DNA from: Achromobacter aegrifaciens
GTDB lineage: Bacteria > Pseudomonadota > Gammaproteobacteria > Burkholderiales > Burkholderiaceae_B
Assembly: GCF_902859735.1 (NCBI RefSeq)
Contig: NZ_CADIJY010000005.1
Span: forward strand, 310,001-374,000
Length of the DNA stretch: 64,000 nt
Reading direction: 5' to 3'
Below are positions 37,242 to 46,111 of this stretch, piece by piece. The position numbers were made by a program, and so were the translations under genes. Every line of letters starts with the position of its first letter. Position 1 is the stretch's first letter. The notes under the pieces were generated by a model that worked only from the letters and a program-made list of their open reading frames with translations, was not told the origin of the DNA and ran no database searches.

Positions 37242-37730
37242 GGACGGAGTCCGGGGGGGGATGGCTGGGCGGAATGGGAGAGCATGTTTGGCTTTTCCTT
37301 TATTTCTCTTTATATAAAGACTAATGATTAATAAGGCCTGTGGATAACTACCTTAACCTTGAAAACCTCTTTTTTTTCATCAGCTTGCGACCGTTTTTGG
37401 CTGTGCAAGAACTCTGTGTGGGAAAAAAGCTGAAGTTGGACAAGATTTTGGACCCTGTCCGAAACCCCTGCTTGTTCAACTTGCCTCCACAAAATGTGCA
37501 CAAGGCGTCTACTTAGGAGTTATCCACAGGGCATTTCTGCCGGACGGGTTCCAAAAACGGCACTTTTACCCCGAAAAACGTCCGGTTGCCACCCTGCTTT
37601 TTTGCCCTTCCAGGGGCCTTCAGAGGCCCTCCAGGACGTTCGCGGAAAGGGGCATTCGAGGGGAGGCGCGCAGCCATTCTTGACTGGGAACTGAACAAAA
37701 AGTGAGCAGGTTCCGCCGTAGAATTCCGCC
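37242..37730. promoter_or_regulatory. Divergent 489-bp region between tctD and the ClC gene
   Basis: No gene is supported here. It contains a run of eight G (37253-37260; C8 in the tctD sense) just before tctD. It also has the palindrome CTTTATATAAAG (37308-37319), a possible -10 area for tctD, and two perfect DnaA boxes at 37339-37347 (reverse) and 37520-37528. The stretch is AT-richer than its neighbours up to about 37400. Confidence 0.6.
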
Positions 37731-39098
37731 ATGGCGACAGAAATCAGAATCAAGAAATCAGGTTGGGCAATCTGGCTGAGAAGCCGTTTGTTGGCGGACA
37801 ATTTGCCGGCCACGCTTTGCGCGGCGGCGCTGATGGGCCTCTTGGGGGCGCTGGCCACCGTGGTCTTTCGCGAAATGCTGGCCTGGACACAAATCCTGCT
37901 GGGCGGCGAGGACACTCCCCACGGCATGGTGTCTTTGGCGCGCGGGTTGAGTCCCTGGCAACGCTTCCTGATGCCGGCCATAGGCGGCGCCATCGCGGGC
38001 GCGGTCCTGCAAATGGCGGCCAGGTGGTTGCCCAAGCGCGGCGCGGCGGACTACATGGAGGCGATTTCCATCGGCCGCGGGGTTATCGGCTTTCGCCAGA
38101 CCGTCGCGCGCAGCCTGTCATCGATTTTTTCCATCGGCTCCGGCGCCTCGATTGGCCGGGAAGGTCCCATGGTGCAGTTGGCAGCGATGTTGTCATCCCT
38201 GACCGGCCGCTATCTGGTGCTGCCTCCCAGGCATCTGCGTCTGCTGGTCGCCTGTGGCGCCACGGCGGGGATTACTTCCGCCTACAACGCGCCCATCGCC
38301 GGAGCCCTGTTCATTTCCGAGATCGTTTATGGCGCGATAGCTTCAGCCACGCTGGTGCCGCTGGTCGTATCGTCGGTCGTTGCGAACATTGTGACGCGCC
38401 AGATCCTGCATTACGACGCGGTTTTTCATATGCCGCCCTTCACTTTCGTGTCCGGGTGGGAAGTCATCAACTATCTGGGATTGGGGGTGATCGCCGGCCT
38501 GGCGGCGCCGCAATTCCTGCGCTTCCTGGACACTGCACGCGCCGCGTTCGGCCGCGTACCCGCGCCGTTGTGGGTACGCATGGCCTTGGGCGGCCTGATT
38601 GTCGGCGCCTTGTCAGTCGTGAATCCCGAGGTCTGGGGCAATGGCTACAGCGTGGTCAACAGCATGTTGCATACGCAGTGGGCCTGGCAGGCGGTGGCCG
38701 CCATTCTGCTGTTGAAAACGCTGGCCACCGCCGCCAGCGTGGGATCGGGCGCGGTAGGCGGCGTTTTCACGCCGACGTTATTCGTGGGGGCGGCGCTGGG
38801 CGCCTTGTACGGGACCGGCCTGCAGGCTCTGTTCCCCGCTGGGGATCTGTCGGCGGTATCGAGCTATGCGGTGGTGGGCATGGGGGCGTTGCTGGCCGCC
38901 ACCACCTATGCGCCATTGATGTCCATCCTGATGATTTTCGAGATGACACTCAGCTACGAAGTCATGCTGCCGCTCATGCTGGCCTGCATCACAGGCTACG
39001 TGATTGCGCATCGGATAAGGCCGGATTCAGTCTATTCGAAATCGTTGGCCAGCAATCGGCGCGCGCAGCGCGTCGTTGTCAAGGAACGTGAGGAATGA
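37731..39098 (+). CDS. ClC-family chloride channel or chloride/proton antiporter
   Basis: Inner-membrane protein of 455 residues with about ten membrane helices. Selectivity-filter motifs are GSGASIGREGP (about residue 138, with the gating Glu), GSGAVGGVFTPTLFVGAALG (about 340) and the ion-coordinating Tyr in TTYAPLMS. It resembles E. coli ClcB more than ClcA in length. Possible roles are acid resistance and charge balance. It is monocistronic and ends next to an 18-bp-armed palindrome. Confidence 0.92.
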   Translation: MATEIRIKKSGWAIWLRSRLLADNLPATLCAAALMGLLGALATVVFREMLAWTQILLGGEDTPHGMVSLARGLSPWQRFLMPAIGGAIAGAVLQMAARWLPKRGAADYMEAISIGRGVIGFRQTVARSLSSIFSIGSGASIGREGPMVQLAAMLSSLTGRYLVLPPRHLRLLVACGATAGITSAYNAPIAGALFISEIVYGAIASATLVPLVVSSVVANIVTRQILHYDAVFHMPPFTFVSGWEVINYLGLGVIAGLAAPQFLRFLDTARAAFGRVPAPLWVRMALGGLIVGALSVVNPEVWGNGYSVVNSMLHTQWAWQAVAAILLLKTLATAASVGSGAVGGVFTPTLFVGAALGALYGTGLQALFPAGDLSAVSSYAVVGMGALLAATTYAPLMSILMIFEMTLSYEVMLPLMLACITGYVIAHRIRPDSVYSKSLASNRRAQRVVVKEREE

Positions 39099-39101
39099 TG
39101 G

Positions 39102-39141
39102 TATTTCACTAATACGAGTGAATACTCGCATTAGTGAAATA
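39102..39141. repeat. 40-bp near-perfect palindrome
   Basis: Arms of 18 bp (TATTTCACTAATACGAGT and ACTCGCATTAGTGAAATA) pair with one mismatch around GAAT. It starts 3 bp after the ClC stop and lies 14 bp before the 3' end of the convergent GNAT gene. It is AT-rich and has no T run, so it is not a standard terminator. A small stem CCCTT/AAGGG followed by CTTTTT (39152-39172) does look terminator-like for the plus strand. Confidence 0.85.
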
Positions 39142-39154
39142 GGGAAAATAACCC

Positions 39155-39607
39155 TTAAATAAGGGGCTTTTTCATGAAAACTCGCTTCAGACCGATTTCC
39201 TCGGCGCGATGGGTTTCCACATAACCGTATCGCGTGTAGATCGCGATGTTCTCGGTCATTTTCTCCTGCGTGTACAACCGGATGCTGGCATAGCCGGCCT
39301 GGCGCGCCGCGGTTTCCGCGAACTGCATCAGGTCGCGGCCATAGCCTTTTCCCTGCGCTTGCGGATCCACCGCGATGTTGTCCAGCAGCAGGCAATCGGC
39401 TTCCGGAATCAGGACCAGCACAGCTTGCACGGTATCGCGCACACGCAGCACATGGACCACGCCCTGCGTGACGCGGGCACGGTAATCATCAAGCATCGGT
39501 CCGGGCGTCGCGCCGATGCGCGCAACATAGTGGCCATAGGCTTGCGCGACGATTCGTTCGATGTCAGGCAGATCGTCGAGGCTGGCGAGGCGTATGTCAG
39601 GGTGCAT
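39155..39607 (-). CDS. GNAT-family acetyltransferase
   Basis: A 150-residue single-domain acetyltransferase. Motif A reads LLDNIAVDPQAQGKGYGRDLMQFAE (about residues 73-97). Motif B reads IRLYTQEKMTENIAIYTRYGYVETHR (about 109-134). The family acetylates amines of small molecules or protein N-termini. The acceptor is unknown. It diverges from a small hypothetical gene across a region holding a perfect 25-bp palindrome. Confidence 0.9.
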   Translation of the reverse strand: MHPDIRLASLDDLPDIERIVAQAYGHYVARIGATPGPMLDDYRARVTQGVVHVLRVRDTVQAVLVLIPEADCLLLDNIAVDPQAQGKGYGRDLMQFAETAARQAGYASIRLYTQEKMTENIAIYTRYGYVETHRAEEIGLKRVFMKKPLI

Positions 39608-39693
39608 GCGAGGTCCGGATGAAGCGCTGCCCGGCGTGGGGCGGATTTCCCGGAAATATAGGACGTCCGGACCGTCGCAGGATTATTTTTATA

Positions 39694-39718
39694 ATTAGTT
39701 ATAAAATTTATAACTAAT
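39694..39718. promoter_or_regulatory. Perfect 25-bp palindromic operator candidate
   Basis: ATTAGTTATAAA-A-TTTATAACTAAT has perfect 12-bp arms around one base. It lies in the divergent 186-bp gap between the GNAT gene and the small gene at 39794. Such AT-rich perfect dyads are typical of MarR-type repressor operators. A small MarR-like gene lies about 1 kb away at 40758. Confidence 0.65.
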
Positions 39719-39793
39719 AGTTCGCTTGTATACCCCGAAGATGATGTGCGATCACCGCAGAAAGTCGCAGAGTGATTCCGCAAAGGAGTGTCG

Positions 39794-40132
39794 ATGGCAC
39801 CTAATACGTCTTTCCCGGGGAACAGCGTGTCCGACAACCTGTGGAACGACTATGCAAAGTTCTTCGAGGCTTGTTCAGGCGTGCTGGACCGGGTCGAGCA
39901 GCACAGGGATAGCGGCATCGCCTTGTCGGAGAGTGAGTTGTCGGAGTTGAGAACCATGGCGCTCAACCTCAATACATTCGGCCGGGTGCTGCATGGAAAA
40001 AGAGCGCGGGAAATGCGCCTGCTGGCTGAGCGTGCCGAACGGGCATTGGGCAAGGCCGAAACAGCCTCGGCGCTTGCGCCGATACAGGAAGACAGCGAGT
40101 CCGAAGATGACCCGGCCGCAGTGACGGGCTAA
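39794..40132 (+). CDS. Small hypothetical cytoplasmic protein
   Basis: A 112-residue acidic, helix-prone protein without recognised domain. Start ATG 39794 follows AAAGGAG with ideal spacing; a GTG two codons upstream overlaps that site and is unlikely. The middle (SELSELRTMALNLNTFGRVLHGKRAREMRLLAERAERALGK) could form a coiled coil or helical hairpin. It is directly downstream of the palindrome at 39694-39718 and converges with the next gene after 25 bp. Confidence 0.7.
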   Translation: MAPNTSFPGNSVSDNLWNDYAKFFEACSGVLDRVEQHRDSGIALSESELSELRTMALNLNTFGRVLHGKRAREMRLLAERAERALGKAETASALAPIQEDSESEDDPAAVTG

Positions 40133-40157
40133 GCCCGAGGCAGGTTCCTTCAGGCAG

Positions 40158-40715
40158 TCAGGCAGCGCGCCGGCGCAGGACCGCGCGTCCCAACGCGCTG
40201 ACTACCTTGAGCGTGTACAACACGAACAAGGATCCCGTAATGTCCCCGGTCAGCATCGCGATGAAGCCGTCGGCGAGCGCGGCTCTCTCTCCCTGGAGAA
40301 AGAACCAGAGATGGTGAATGGTCGTATTCACTACCGCATAGACTACGGCGCAGATCAGCAGACGCCAGGCCGTAAGGTTGGCCAGGTCGGGCTGCAATCG
40401 CAGTGCCGAACGGGCCCAGCGATAGGCCAGGTAGGGAGCGGCAGCGGCCATGATGCCCCCCGCCACGGAGCGGAGCATGTCGTCAGGAAAGTAGTAGCAG
40501 AAGCAGGCGATCCACGATCCGGCCAGCAGCCCGAGCGCCGCAGGCAGGCCAAACAGCAAGGTGCATATCAGGCGCACGCCCGCCGGCAGATAGATCCAAT
40601 TGATGCCCCGCACAAACTCAAGATTGGTGAACACCCATTCATTGACGGCCAGACTGCCCAGGAACAGCGCCATCGTCACCAGAGCCCACTTACCCTGATC
40701 TAGAATGTTCCCCAT
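40158..40715 (-). CDS. Inner-membrane protein, MASE1-like fragment
   Basis: A 185-residue protein with about five membrane helices. The early segment INWIYLPAGVRLICTLLFG and the following LLAGSWIAC resemble the MASE1 sensory membrane domain. No cytoplasmic output domain follows, so it is a stand-alone membrane module. Function unknown. It diverges from the MarR-like gene 42 bp away, so the two may share control. Confidence 0.7.
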   Translation of the reverse strand: MGNILDQGKWALVTMALFLGSLAVNEWVFTNLEFVRGINWIYLPAGVRLICTLLFGLPAALGLLAGSWIACFCYYFPDDMLRSVAGGIMAAAAPYLAYRWARSALRLQPDLANLTAWRLLICAVVYAVVNTTIHHLWFFLQGERAALADGFIAMLTGDITGSLFVLYTLKVVSALGRAVLRRRAA

Positions 40716-40757
40716 ACCTCGAATTCCGCCGCTTGTCAGTCGCTGCGTCCATTATCC

Positions 40758-41114
40758 ATGAAAGAAAAAAAGAGACCCGCTGACATCTACATGCGTTTTC
40801 TGCGCCTGACCGATGCGCTGCGCGGCCTGCCCGCGCTGCCGTCGCTCGATCCCCTGGAAGAACGCATACTCACGCTGATCGCGCGCGCGTCGCAGGAACA
40901 ACGCCGCTTGTCCGTGCGCGATGTGATGGCGGTGGATAGCATAGGGTCACCCGCGACCTTGCACGCGCGCTTGAAATCGATGCGCGAGAAAGGCTGGGTG
41001 CTGCTAGTCGATACCGAGGACGCGCGCCGCAAGCAGGTCGAACTCAGCCAGGCGGCGTTGTCGCATTTCGACCGCTTGTCGGAATGCCTGGTGGAAGCGG
41101 CGCGCAAGCCCTGA
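40758..41114 (+). CDS. Small winged-helix (MarR-like) regulator
   Basis: A 118-residue protein. The segment LEERILTLIARASQEQRRLSVRDVMAVDSIGSPATLHARLKSMREKGWVLLVDTEDARRKQVELSQ-type pattern gives a winged helix with a wing hairpin (DTEDARRKQVEL), as in MarR proteins but shorter. It contains no clear ligand domain. It probably regulates the divergent membrane gene. A link to the palindrome at 39694 is speculation. Confidence 0.72.
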   Translation: MKEKKRPADIYMRFLRLTDALRGLPALPSLDPLEERILTLIARASQEQRRLSVRDVMAVDSIGSPATLHARLKSMREKGWVLLVDTEDARRKQVELSQAALSHFDRLSECLVEAARKP

Positions 41115-41146
41115 GCTGCAGCGCTGCAACATGCCGCCGCGCAGGC

Positions 41147-42499
41147 TTATTTCCCAATACAGAAGCTCGAGAAGATCTCGCCCAGCAGATCGTCGCTGGT
41201 GAACTTGCCCGTGATGCTGGACAGGCTGTCATGTGCCAGCCGCAGTTCTTCCGCAAACAAGTCCAGTACGCGGTCGTCCTGTTCCGCATGCGCGCCGGCC
41301 AACTCCAGATGTTCCGCCGCATCTTGCAAGGCGTGCAGGTGTCGCTCGCGCGCGAGCCACGGGGATTCGCCGCCGGGATTCCAGCCTGCGATGCGCAGCA
41401 ACTCTGCACGCAGTTCGTCCAGGCCCGCACCGCGCTTGGCCGAGATTCCAAGTTCCTGAGGACCGGCGGCAAAAGGCGTGGACAACAGATCCACCTTGTT
41501 GAAGACCTTCAGCACAGGCGTGCGCGGCGGCAGGCGCGCGGTGATCTGGGCGTCCAGCTCGTCGCCGGGCTGGGTGGCATCCTGCAGATGCAGGATGACG
41601 TCGGCGCGCTCGATTTCCTGCCAGGTGCGCGCAATGCCTATGCTTTCCACCGTGTCCTCGGTTTCCCTGAGGCCGGCGGTGTCGACGATATGCAGCGGCA
41701 CGCCGTCGATGTGGATCTCCTGCACTACCTTGTCGCGGGTGGTGCCCGCGATCGGGGTGACGATGGCGATGTCGTCGCCGGCCAGCGCATTGAGCAGGCT
41801 GGACTTGCCGACGTTGGGCTGGCCGGCCAGCACCACGTGCAGGCCTTCGCGCAGAATCACGCCCTGGCGCGCTTGCGCGATCAGTTTGGCGAGGTCCGCG
41901 GTCAGCGCTTCCAGGGTCGGGCGGGCTTGATACTTCTCGAGGAAGTCGATTTCCTCTTCGGGGAAATCCAGCGTCGCTTCGACCAGCATGCGCAAATGGA
42001 TGATGCGGTCCGACAGGTCGTTCACGCGCGCGGAAAAATCGCCCGAGAGCGACGCCATGGCGCCGCGCGCGGCCGCTACCGACGAGGCCTCGATCAAATC
42101 GGCTACGGCTTCGGCCTGAGCCAGGTCCATGCGGTCGTTGAGGAAGGCGCGGCGCGTGAATTCGCCCGGCTCGGCCAGCCGGATGCCAAGATCGCGGCCG
42201 GCGGCCAGACAGCTTTCCAGCACGCGGCGCAGCACGGCGGGGCCGCCATGCCCTTGCAGTTCCAGCACGTCTTCGCCGGTATAGGAATGCGGCGCGCGGA
42301 AATAGATGGCGATGCCTTCGTCCAGCAATTCGCCCGTGCCGGATTTGAACGGCAGGTAGTGCGCATGTCGCGGCGTGAGTTCGCGCTGGAACAGGCGCCG
42401 CACGAGTTCGGACAGGTCCGTGCCGGAGATGCGGACGACGCCGATACCGCCTCTTCCGGGGGCGGTTGCGATGGCGGCGATGGGGGCGTAGGCGGACAT
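41147..42499 (-). CDS. mnmE: tRNA modification GTPase MnmE
   Basis: Partner of MnmG in wobble-uridine modification, 450 residues. It has an N-terminal tetrahydrofolate-binding domain ([22 protein letters not shown]). The embedded G domain has the P-loop [30 protein letters not shown] and NKVD. The C-terminal Cys motif ends FCIGK as required for activity. I used ATG 42497-42499. In many genomes it follows yidC directly. Here about 12.7 kb of accessory genes separate them. Confidence 0.97.
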   Translation of the reverse strand: MSAYAPIAAIATAPGRGGIGVVRISGTDLSELVRRLFQRELTPRHAHYLPFKSGTGELLDEGIAIYFRAPHSYTGEDVLELQGHGGPAVLRRVLESCLAAGRDLGIRLAEPGEFTRRAFLNDRMDLAQAEAVADLIEASSVAAARGAMASLSGDFSARVNDLSDRIIHLRMLVEATLDFPEEEIDFLEKYQARPTLEALTADLAKLIAQARQGVILREGLHVVLAGQPNVGKSSLLNALAGDDIAIVTPIAGTTRDKVVQEIHIDGVPLHIVDTAGLRETEDTVESIGIARTWQEIERADVILHLQDATQPGDELDAQITARLPPRTPVLKVFNKVDLLSTPFAAGPQELGISAKRGAGLDELRAELLRIAGWNPGGESPWLARERHLHALQDAAEHLELAGAHAEQDDRVLDLFAEELRLAHDSLSSITGKFTSDDLLGEIFSSFCIGK

Positions 42500-42614
42500 A
42501 TTTCGGGCAAGGCAAGGCGAGAACAATAAGGGAATATAACTGTTGCGCCGTCCCTTGTTTGCTGGTTAATGTGGCCCGGAGGTTCAAAACCCGAAACAAT
42601 CCAGGGAGATCACA

Positions 42615-44201
42615 ATGGCATCTCGGTTTTCGCGTGTCTTGGCCTGCGGCTCAGCCGCGGTGATATTGGCCTTCGGCACCTTCAGTTCGGCTATGGCCCG
42701 CGATCTGGTGATCGCCTTGAAGACCGAACCTTCGTCGATGGATCCGCAGTATCACGCGCTCACGCCCAATACGCAGATCTCCCAGACCATATTCGATACC
42801 CTGGTTGCCACCGACGCGCAGCTCAAGCCGCAGCCCGCGCTGGCCGAGTCCTGGACCGTGGACGGCAAGGTGTGGACTTTCAAGCTGCGCCCTAACGTGA
42901 AGTTCTCCGACGGCACGCCGTTCACCGCGGAAGACGTGGTCTTTACGTATGCGCGCGTCCCCAAGGTGCCCAACAGTCCCTCGCCGTTCACGCTGTATCT
43001 GGGTTCGGTCGAGAAGACCGAAGCGGTCGATCCCAGCACCGTGCGCATCACCACCAAGGACGTGGCGCCGAACCTGCTGGTCAACCTGGCGCAGTTGCCC
43101 ATCATGTCCAAGAAAGCGGCGTCGGGCCCCGCGGCCGAGGGCAAGACGACGACGGAACTCAATAGCGGCGACGGCCTGATAGGCACCGGTCCCTACAAGT
43201 TCGTGTCCTGGAAGCGCGGCGCCGAATTCGTGCTGGCGCGCAACGACAACTATTGGGGCAAGAAGCCCGAATGGGATCGCGTGGTCTACCGTCCCATCAG
43301 CAACGCGGCCGCGCGCGTGGCCGCGCTGCTTGCCGGCGACGTCGACATGATCGAGGATCCCCCAACCGATGACCTGCCCAAGCTCAAGGGCGACAAGAAA
43401 CTCTATGTAGAGGAAACGCCGTCGGTGCGTGTCGTCTACGTGGCGCTGGACCAGTTCGCCGAGCCCTCGCCGGGCGTGCAAGGCACCGAAAAGAACCCCA
43501 TGAAGGACAAGCGCGTGCGCGAAGCGCTGTCGCTCGCCATCAACCGCGATGCGCTGGTCGAGCGCGTGATGGGCGGGGTGGCGTTGCCCGCGGGAAATCT
43601 GTTGCCCTACCCCATGTTCGGTTCCAGCAAGGAGCATTCGAAGGCTCCCAAGGCCGACGTGGAAAAGGCCAAGGCCTTGTTGAAGGAAGCTGGTTATCCC
43701 AACGGCTTTTCCATCACGCTGGGCTCGCCGTCGGGCCGCTATGTCAACGATTCGAAGGTGGCGCAGGCGATCGCGTCGATGTGGACCCGCATCGGTGTGA
43801 AGACCAGCGTGGATGCGATGGCGCCCCCGGTGTTCTTCAAGAACCGCGACAGCTATGCGTTCTCGGCCTATCTGGCGGGCTGGTCCGTGACCAGCGGCGA
43901 AATGTCCAACGCGCTGACCTCGCTGCTGGTGACGCGCAATCCCGAAGCAGGCTTGGGCACCACCAACCGCAGCCGCTACTCCAACCTCAAGATGGATGCG
44001 CTGGTGAAGGAAGCTTCGTCGACCATGGACGACGCCAAGCGAGCGGATCTGTTGTCCAAGGCCAGCAACATCGCCATGGATGACTACGCCATGCTGCCTG
44101 TGCACTTCGAGTTGTCGGTATGGGCGATGAAGAGCGACATCCGCTATCAGGGCCGCCCGGACCAGGTCACGCTCGCGCAGTTTGCAACACTGAAGAAGTA
44201 A
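42615..44201 (+). CDS. ABC transporter periplasmic protein, Dpp/peptide family
   Basis: Solute-binding protein (SBP_bac_5) of 528 residues with a signal peptide cleaved near SAMA-RD. The mature start DLVIALKTEPSSMDPQYHALTPN and WTFKLRPNVKFSDGTPFTAEDVVF are hallmark regions for dipeptide or oligopeptide-type receptors. It begins the five-gene importer operon, whose permease starts 8 bp after. Substrates of this family also include glutathione and nickel. The adjacent M20 hydrolase suggests a peptide-like or N-acyl amino acid ligand. Confidence 0.92.
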   Translation: MASRFSRVLACGSAAVILAFGTFSSAMARDLVIALKTEPSSMDPQYHALTPNTQISQTIFDTLVATDAQLKPQPALAESWTVDGKVWTFKLRPNVKFSDGTPFTAEDVVFTYARVPKVPNSPSPFTLYLGSVEKTEAVDPSTVRITTKDVAPNLLVNLAQLPIMSKKAASGPAAEGKTTTELNSGDGLIGTGPYKFVSWKRGAEFVLARNDNYWGKKPEWDRVVYRPISNAAARVAALLAGDVDMIEDPPTDDLPKLKGDKKLYVEETPSVRVVYVALDQFAEPSPGVQGTEKNPMKDKRVREALSLAINRDALVERVMGGVALPAGNLLPYPMFGSSKEHSKAPKADVEKAKALLKEAGYPNGFSITLGSPSGRYVNDSKVAQAIASMWTRIGVKTSVDAMAPPVFFKNRDSYAFSAYLAGWSVTSGEMSNALTSLLVTRNPEAGLGTTNRSRYSNLKMDALVKEASSTMDDAKRADLLSKASNIAMDDYAMLPVHFELSVWAMKSDIRYQGRPDQVTLAQFATLKK

Positions 44202-44208
44202 GGCGCTA

Positions 44209-45183
44209 GTGCTTGCAACAATCGTAAGAAGGCTGCTGCAGACCGTCGTCGTCATGCTCGTCATGTCGGCGCTGGTCTTTGCCGGCATCTACATGGTGGG
44301 CGACCCGGTCTCGATGCTGGCCAGCCCGGAAGCGACCGAAGCGCAACGCGCGGCGGTGCGCGCATCGCTGGGCCTGGATCTGCCGCTGTGGCGGCAGTAC
44401 CTGATCTTCATGGGCCAGGCGGTGCGCGGTGATTTCGGCAACAGCTTCCTGACGGGCGAACCGGCCATGAGGCTGATCCTGGAGCGCATGCCGGCCACGG
44501 TGGAACTGGCTTGTGTGGCCATGCTGCTGTCGGTGCTGATCGGCGTGCCGTTGGGCATCCTGGCCGGCCTCAAGCCCAAGGCAGTGGGCTCGCGCGCGAT
44601 CATGACGGGCTCGGTGCTCGGTTTCTCGCTGCCTAACTTCTGGGTTGGCCTGATGCTCATCATGGTGTTCGCCGTGATACTCGGCTGGGTGCCGGCGGGT
44701 GGGCGCGGCCAGACCGTCAGCATCGGATCGCTGCAGTTGAGCGTGCTGACTTTCGACGGCTGGCTGAGCCTGGCGCTGCCTGCGGCCACGATCGCCTTCG
44801 CCAAATGCGCAATGATCATCCGCGTGACGCGTGCCGCCACGCGCGAAGCCCTGCCCATGGACTACATCAAGTTCGCGCGCGCCAAGGGCCTGTCTGAAAA
44901 GCGCGTACTGGGCGTGCATCTGCTCAAGAACATCCTGATTCCCGTGGTGACGGTGGCGGGCCTGGAGTTCGGCCAGGTGATGGCCTTCGCCGTCGTGACG
45001 GAAACCGTGTTTTCCTGGCCGGGCATGGGCAAGCTGCTGATCGATTCCATCATCAACCTGGACCGTCCGGTGGTGGTGGCGTATCTGCTCTTGATCGTGT
45101 TCTTCCTGGTCATGCTGAATCTGGTGGTGGACATCATCTACACGGTGCTGGACCCCCGCGTACGCTTGGATAGCCGCCGATGA
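44209..45183 (+). CDS. ABC transporter permease, DppB type
   Basis: Inner-membrane permease of 324 residues with six spans. The N-terminal signature is typical of DppB (MLATIVRRLLQTVVVMLVMS), and the EAA loop reads MDYIKFARAKGLSEKRVLGVHLLKN. Start GTG 44209 is 8 bp after the binding protein. Its end overlaps the next permease by 4 bp. Confidence 0.93.
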   Translation: MLATIVRRLLQTVVVMLVMSALVFAGIYMVGDPVSMLASPEATEAQRAAVRASLGLDLPLWRQYLIFMGQAVRGDFGNSFLTGEPAMRLILERMPATVELACVAMLLSVLIGVPLGILAGLKPKAVGSRAIMTGSVLGFSLPNFWVGLMLIMVFAVILGWVPAGGRGQTVSIGSLQLSVLTFDGWLSLALPAATIAFAKCAMIIRVTRAATREALPMDYIKFARAKGLSEKRVLGVHLLKNILIPVVTVAGLEFGQVMAFAVVTETVFSWPGMGKLLIDSIINLDRPVVVAYLLLIVFFLVMLNLVVDIIYTVLDPRVRLDSRR

Positions 45184-46100
45184 ACACACCCGCCACCGCC
45201 GCCGCGCCCCCGGTTCAGGCCAAGGAGCAGACGCCCTGGCGCCGATTCCTGTCGGACTTCTTCGCCAGCAAGCTGGCCACGCTGGGTTTGATCATGCTGG
45301 TCGTGATCGTGGGCGCCGCGCTGCTTGCGCCCTGGATCGCGCCGCAGAATCCCTATGATCTGGCGACGCTGGACATCATGGATTCCAAGCTCAAGCCGGG
45401 CAGCGAAAGCGGCGACGGCAGCATGCGTTATTGGTTGGGCACAGATGGCCTGGCGCGCGACCTGTTCTCGGCCATCCTTTACGGCATGCGCACCAGCCTG
45501 TTGGTGGCCAGCGTTTCGGTGCTGGCGGCCTTCGGCATCGGCGCCACGGTGGGCCTGATCGCAGCCTATTTCGGCGGCCGCATCGACGCCTTGCTGATGC
45601 GGGTTGTGGATATCCAGTTGTCGTTCCCCGCCATCCTGGTTGCGCTGATGTTGCTGGCGATTCTGGGCAAGGGTGTGGATAAGGTGATCATCGCGCTGAT
45701 CGTGGTGCAGTGGGCGTATTTCGCGCGCGCCGCGCGCGGCGCGGCGCTGGTCGAGCGCGGCAAGGAATACGTGGAAGCGGCGCGCTGCATGTCGCTGTCG
45801 TGGGGGCGCGTGCTGTTCCGTCACGTGCTGCCCAACTGTATGCCGCCGCTGATCGTGATCGCCACCATCGACCTGGCGCATGCGATTGCGCTGGAGGCCA
45901 CGCTGTCGTTTCTGGGCGTGGGCGTGCCGGTGACGGAGCCGTCGCTGGGCATGCTGATCTACAACGGCTTCGAATATCTGCTGTCCGGTCAGTACTGGAT
46001 TTCGTTCTTCCCCGGCATTGCGCTGGCGCTGGCCATCATCGCCATCAATCTGGTGGGCGACCACCTGCGCGATGTGCTCAACCCGCGCCACGCGAATTGA
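45180..46100 (+). CDS. ABC transporter permease, DppC type
   Basis: Second permease subunit, 306 residues. The soluble N-terminus is followed by six spans. The EAA loop reads KEYVEAARCMSLSWGRVLFRHVLPN. The DppC-type sequence YWLGTDGLARDLFSAILYGMRTSL is present. It overlaps the DppB-like gene by 4 bp and forms the heterodimeric pore with it. Confidence 0.93.
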   Translation: MNTPATAAAPPVQAKEQTPWRRFLSDFFASKLATLGLIMLVVIVGAALLAPWIAPQNPYDLATLDIMDSKLKPGSESGDGSMRYWLGTDGLARDLFSAILYGMRTSLLVASVSVLAAFGIGATVGLIAAYFGGRIDALLMRVVDIQLSFPAILVALMLLAILGKGVDKVIIALIVVQWAYFARAARGAALVERGKEYVEAARCMSLSWGRVLFRHVLPNCMPPLIVIATIDLAHAIALEATLSFLGVGVPVTEPSLGMLIYNGFEYLLSGQYWISFFPGIALALAIIAINLVGDHLRDVLNPRHAN

Positions 46101-46111
46101 GGGCGGGCGCA

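Noticed and set aside
42651-44288. An open frame of about 545 codons antisense to the Dpp-type binding protein
   Set aside because: Same shadow effect. No membrane, signal or domain pattern and no ribosome site; the sense gene has clear motifs.
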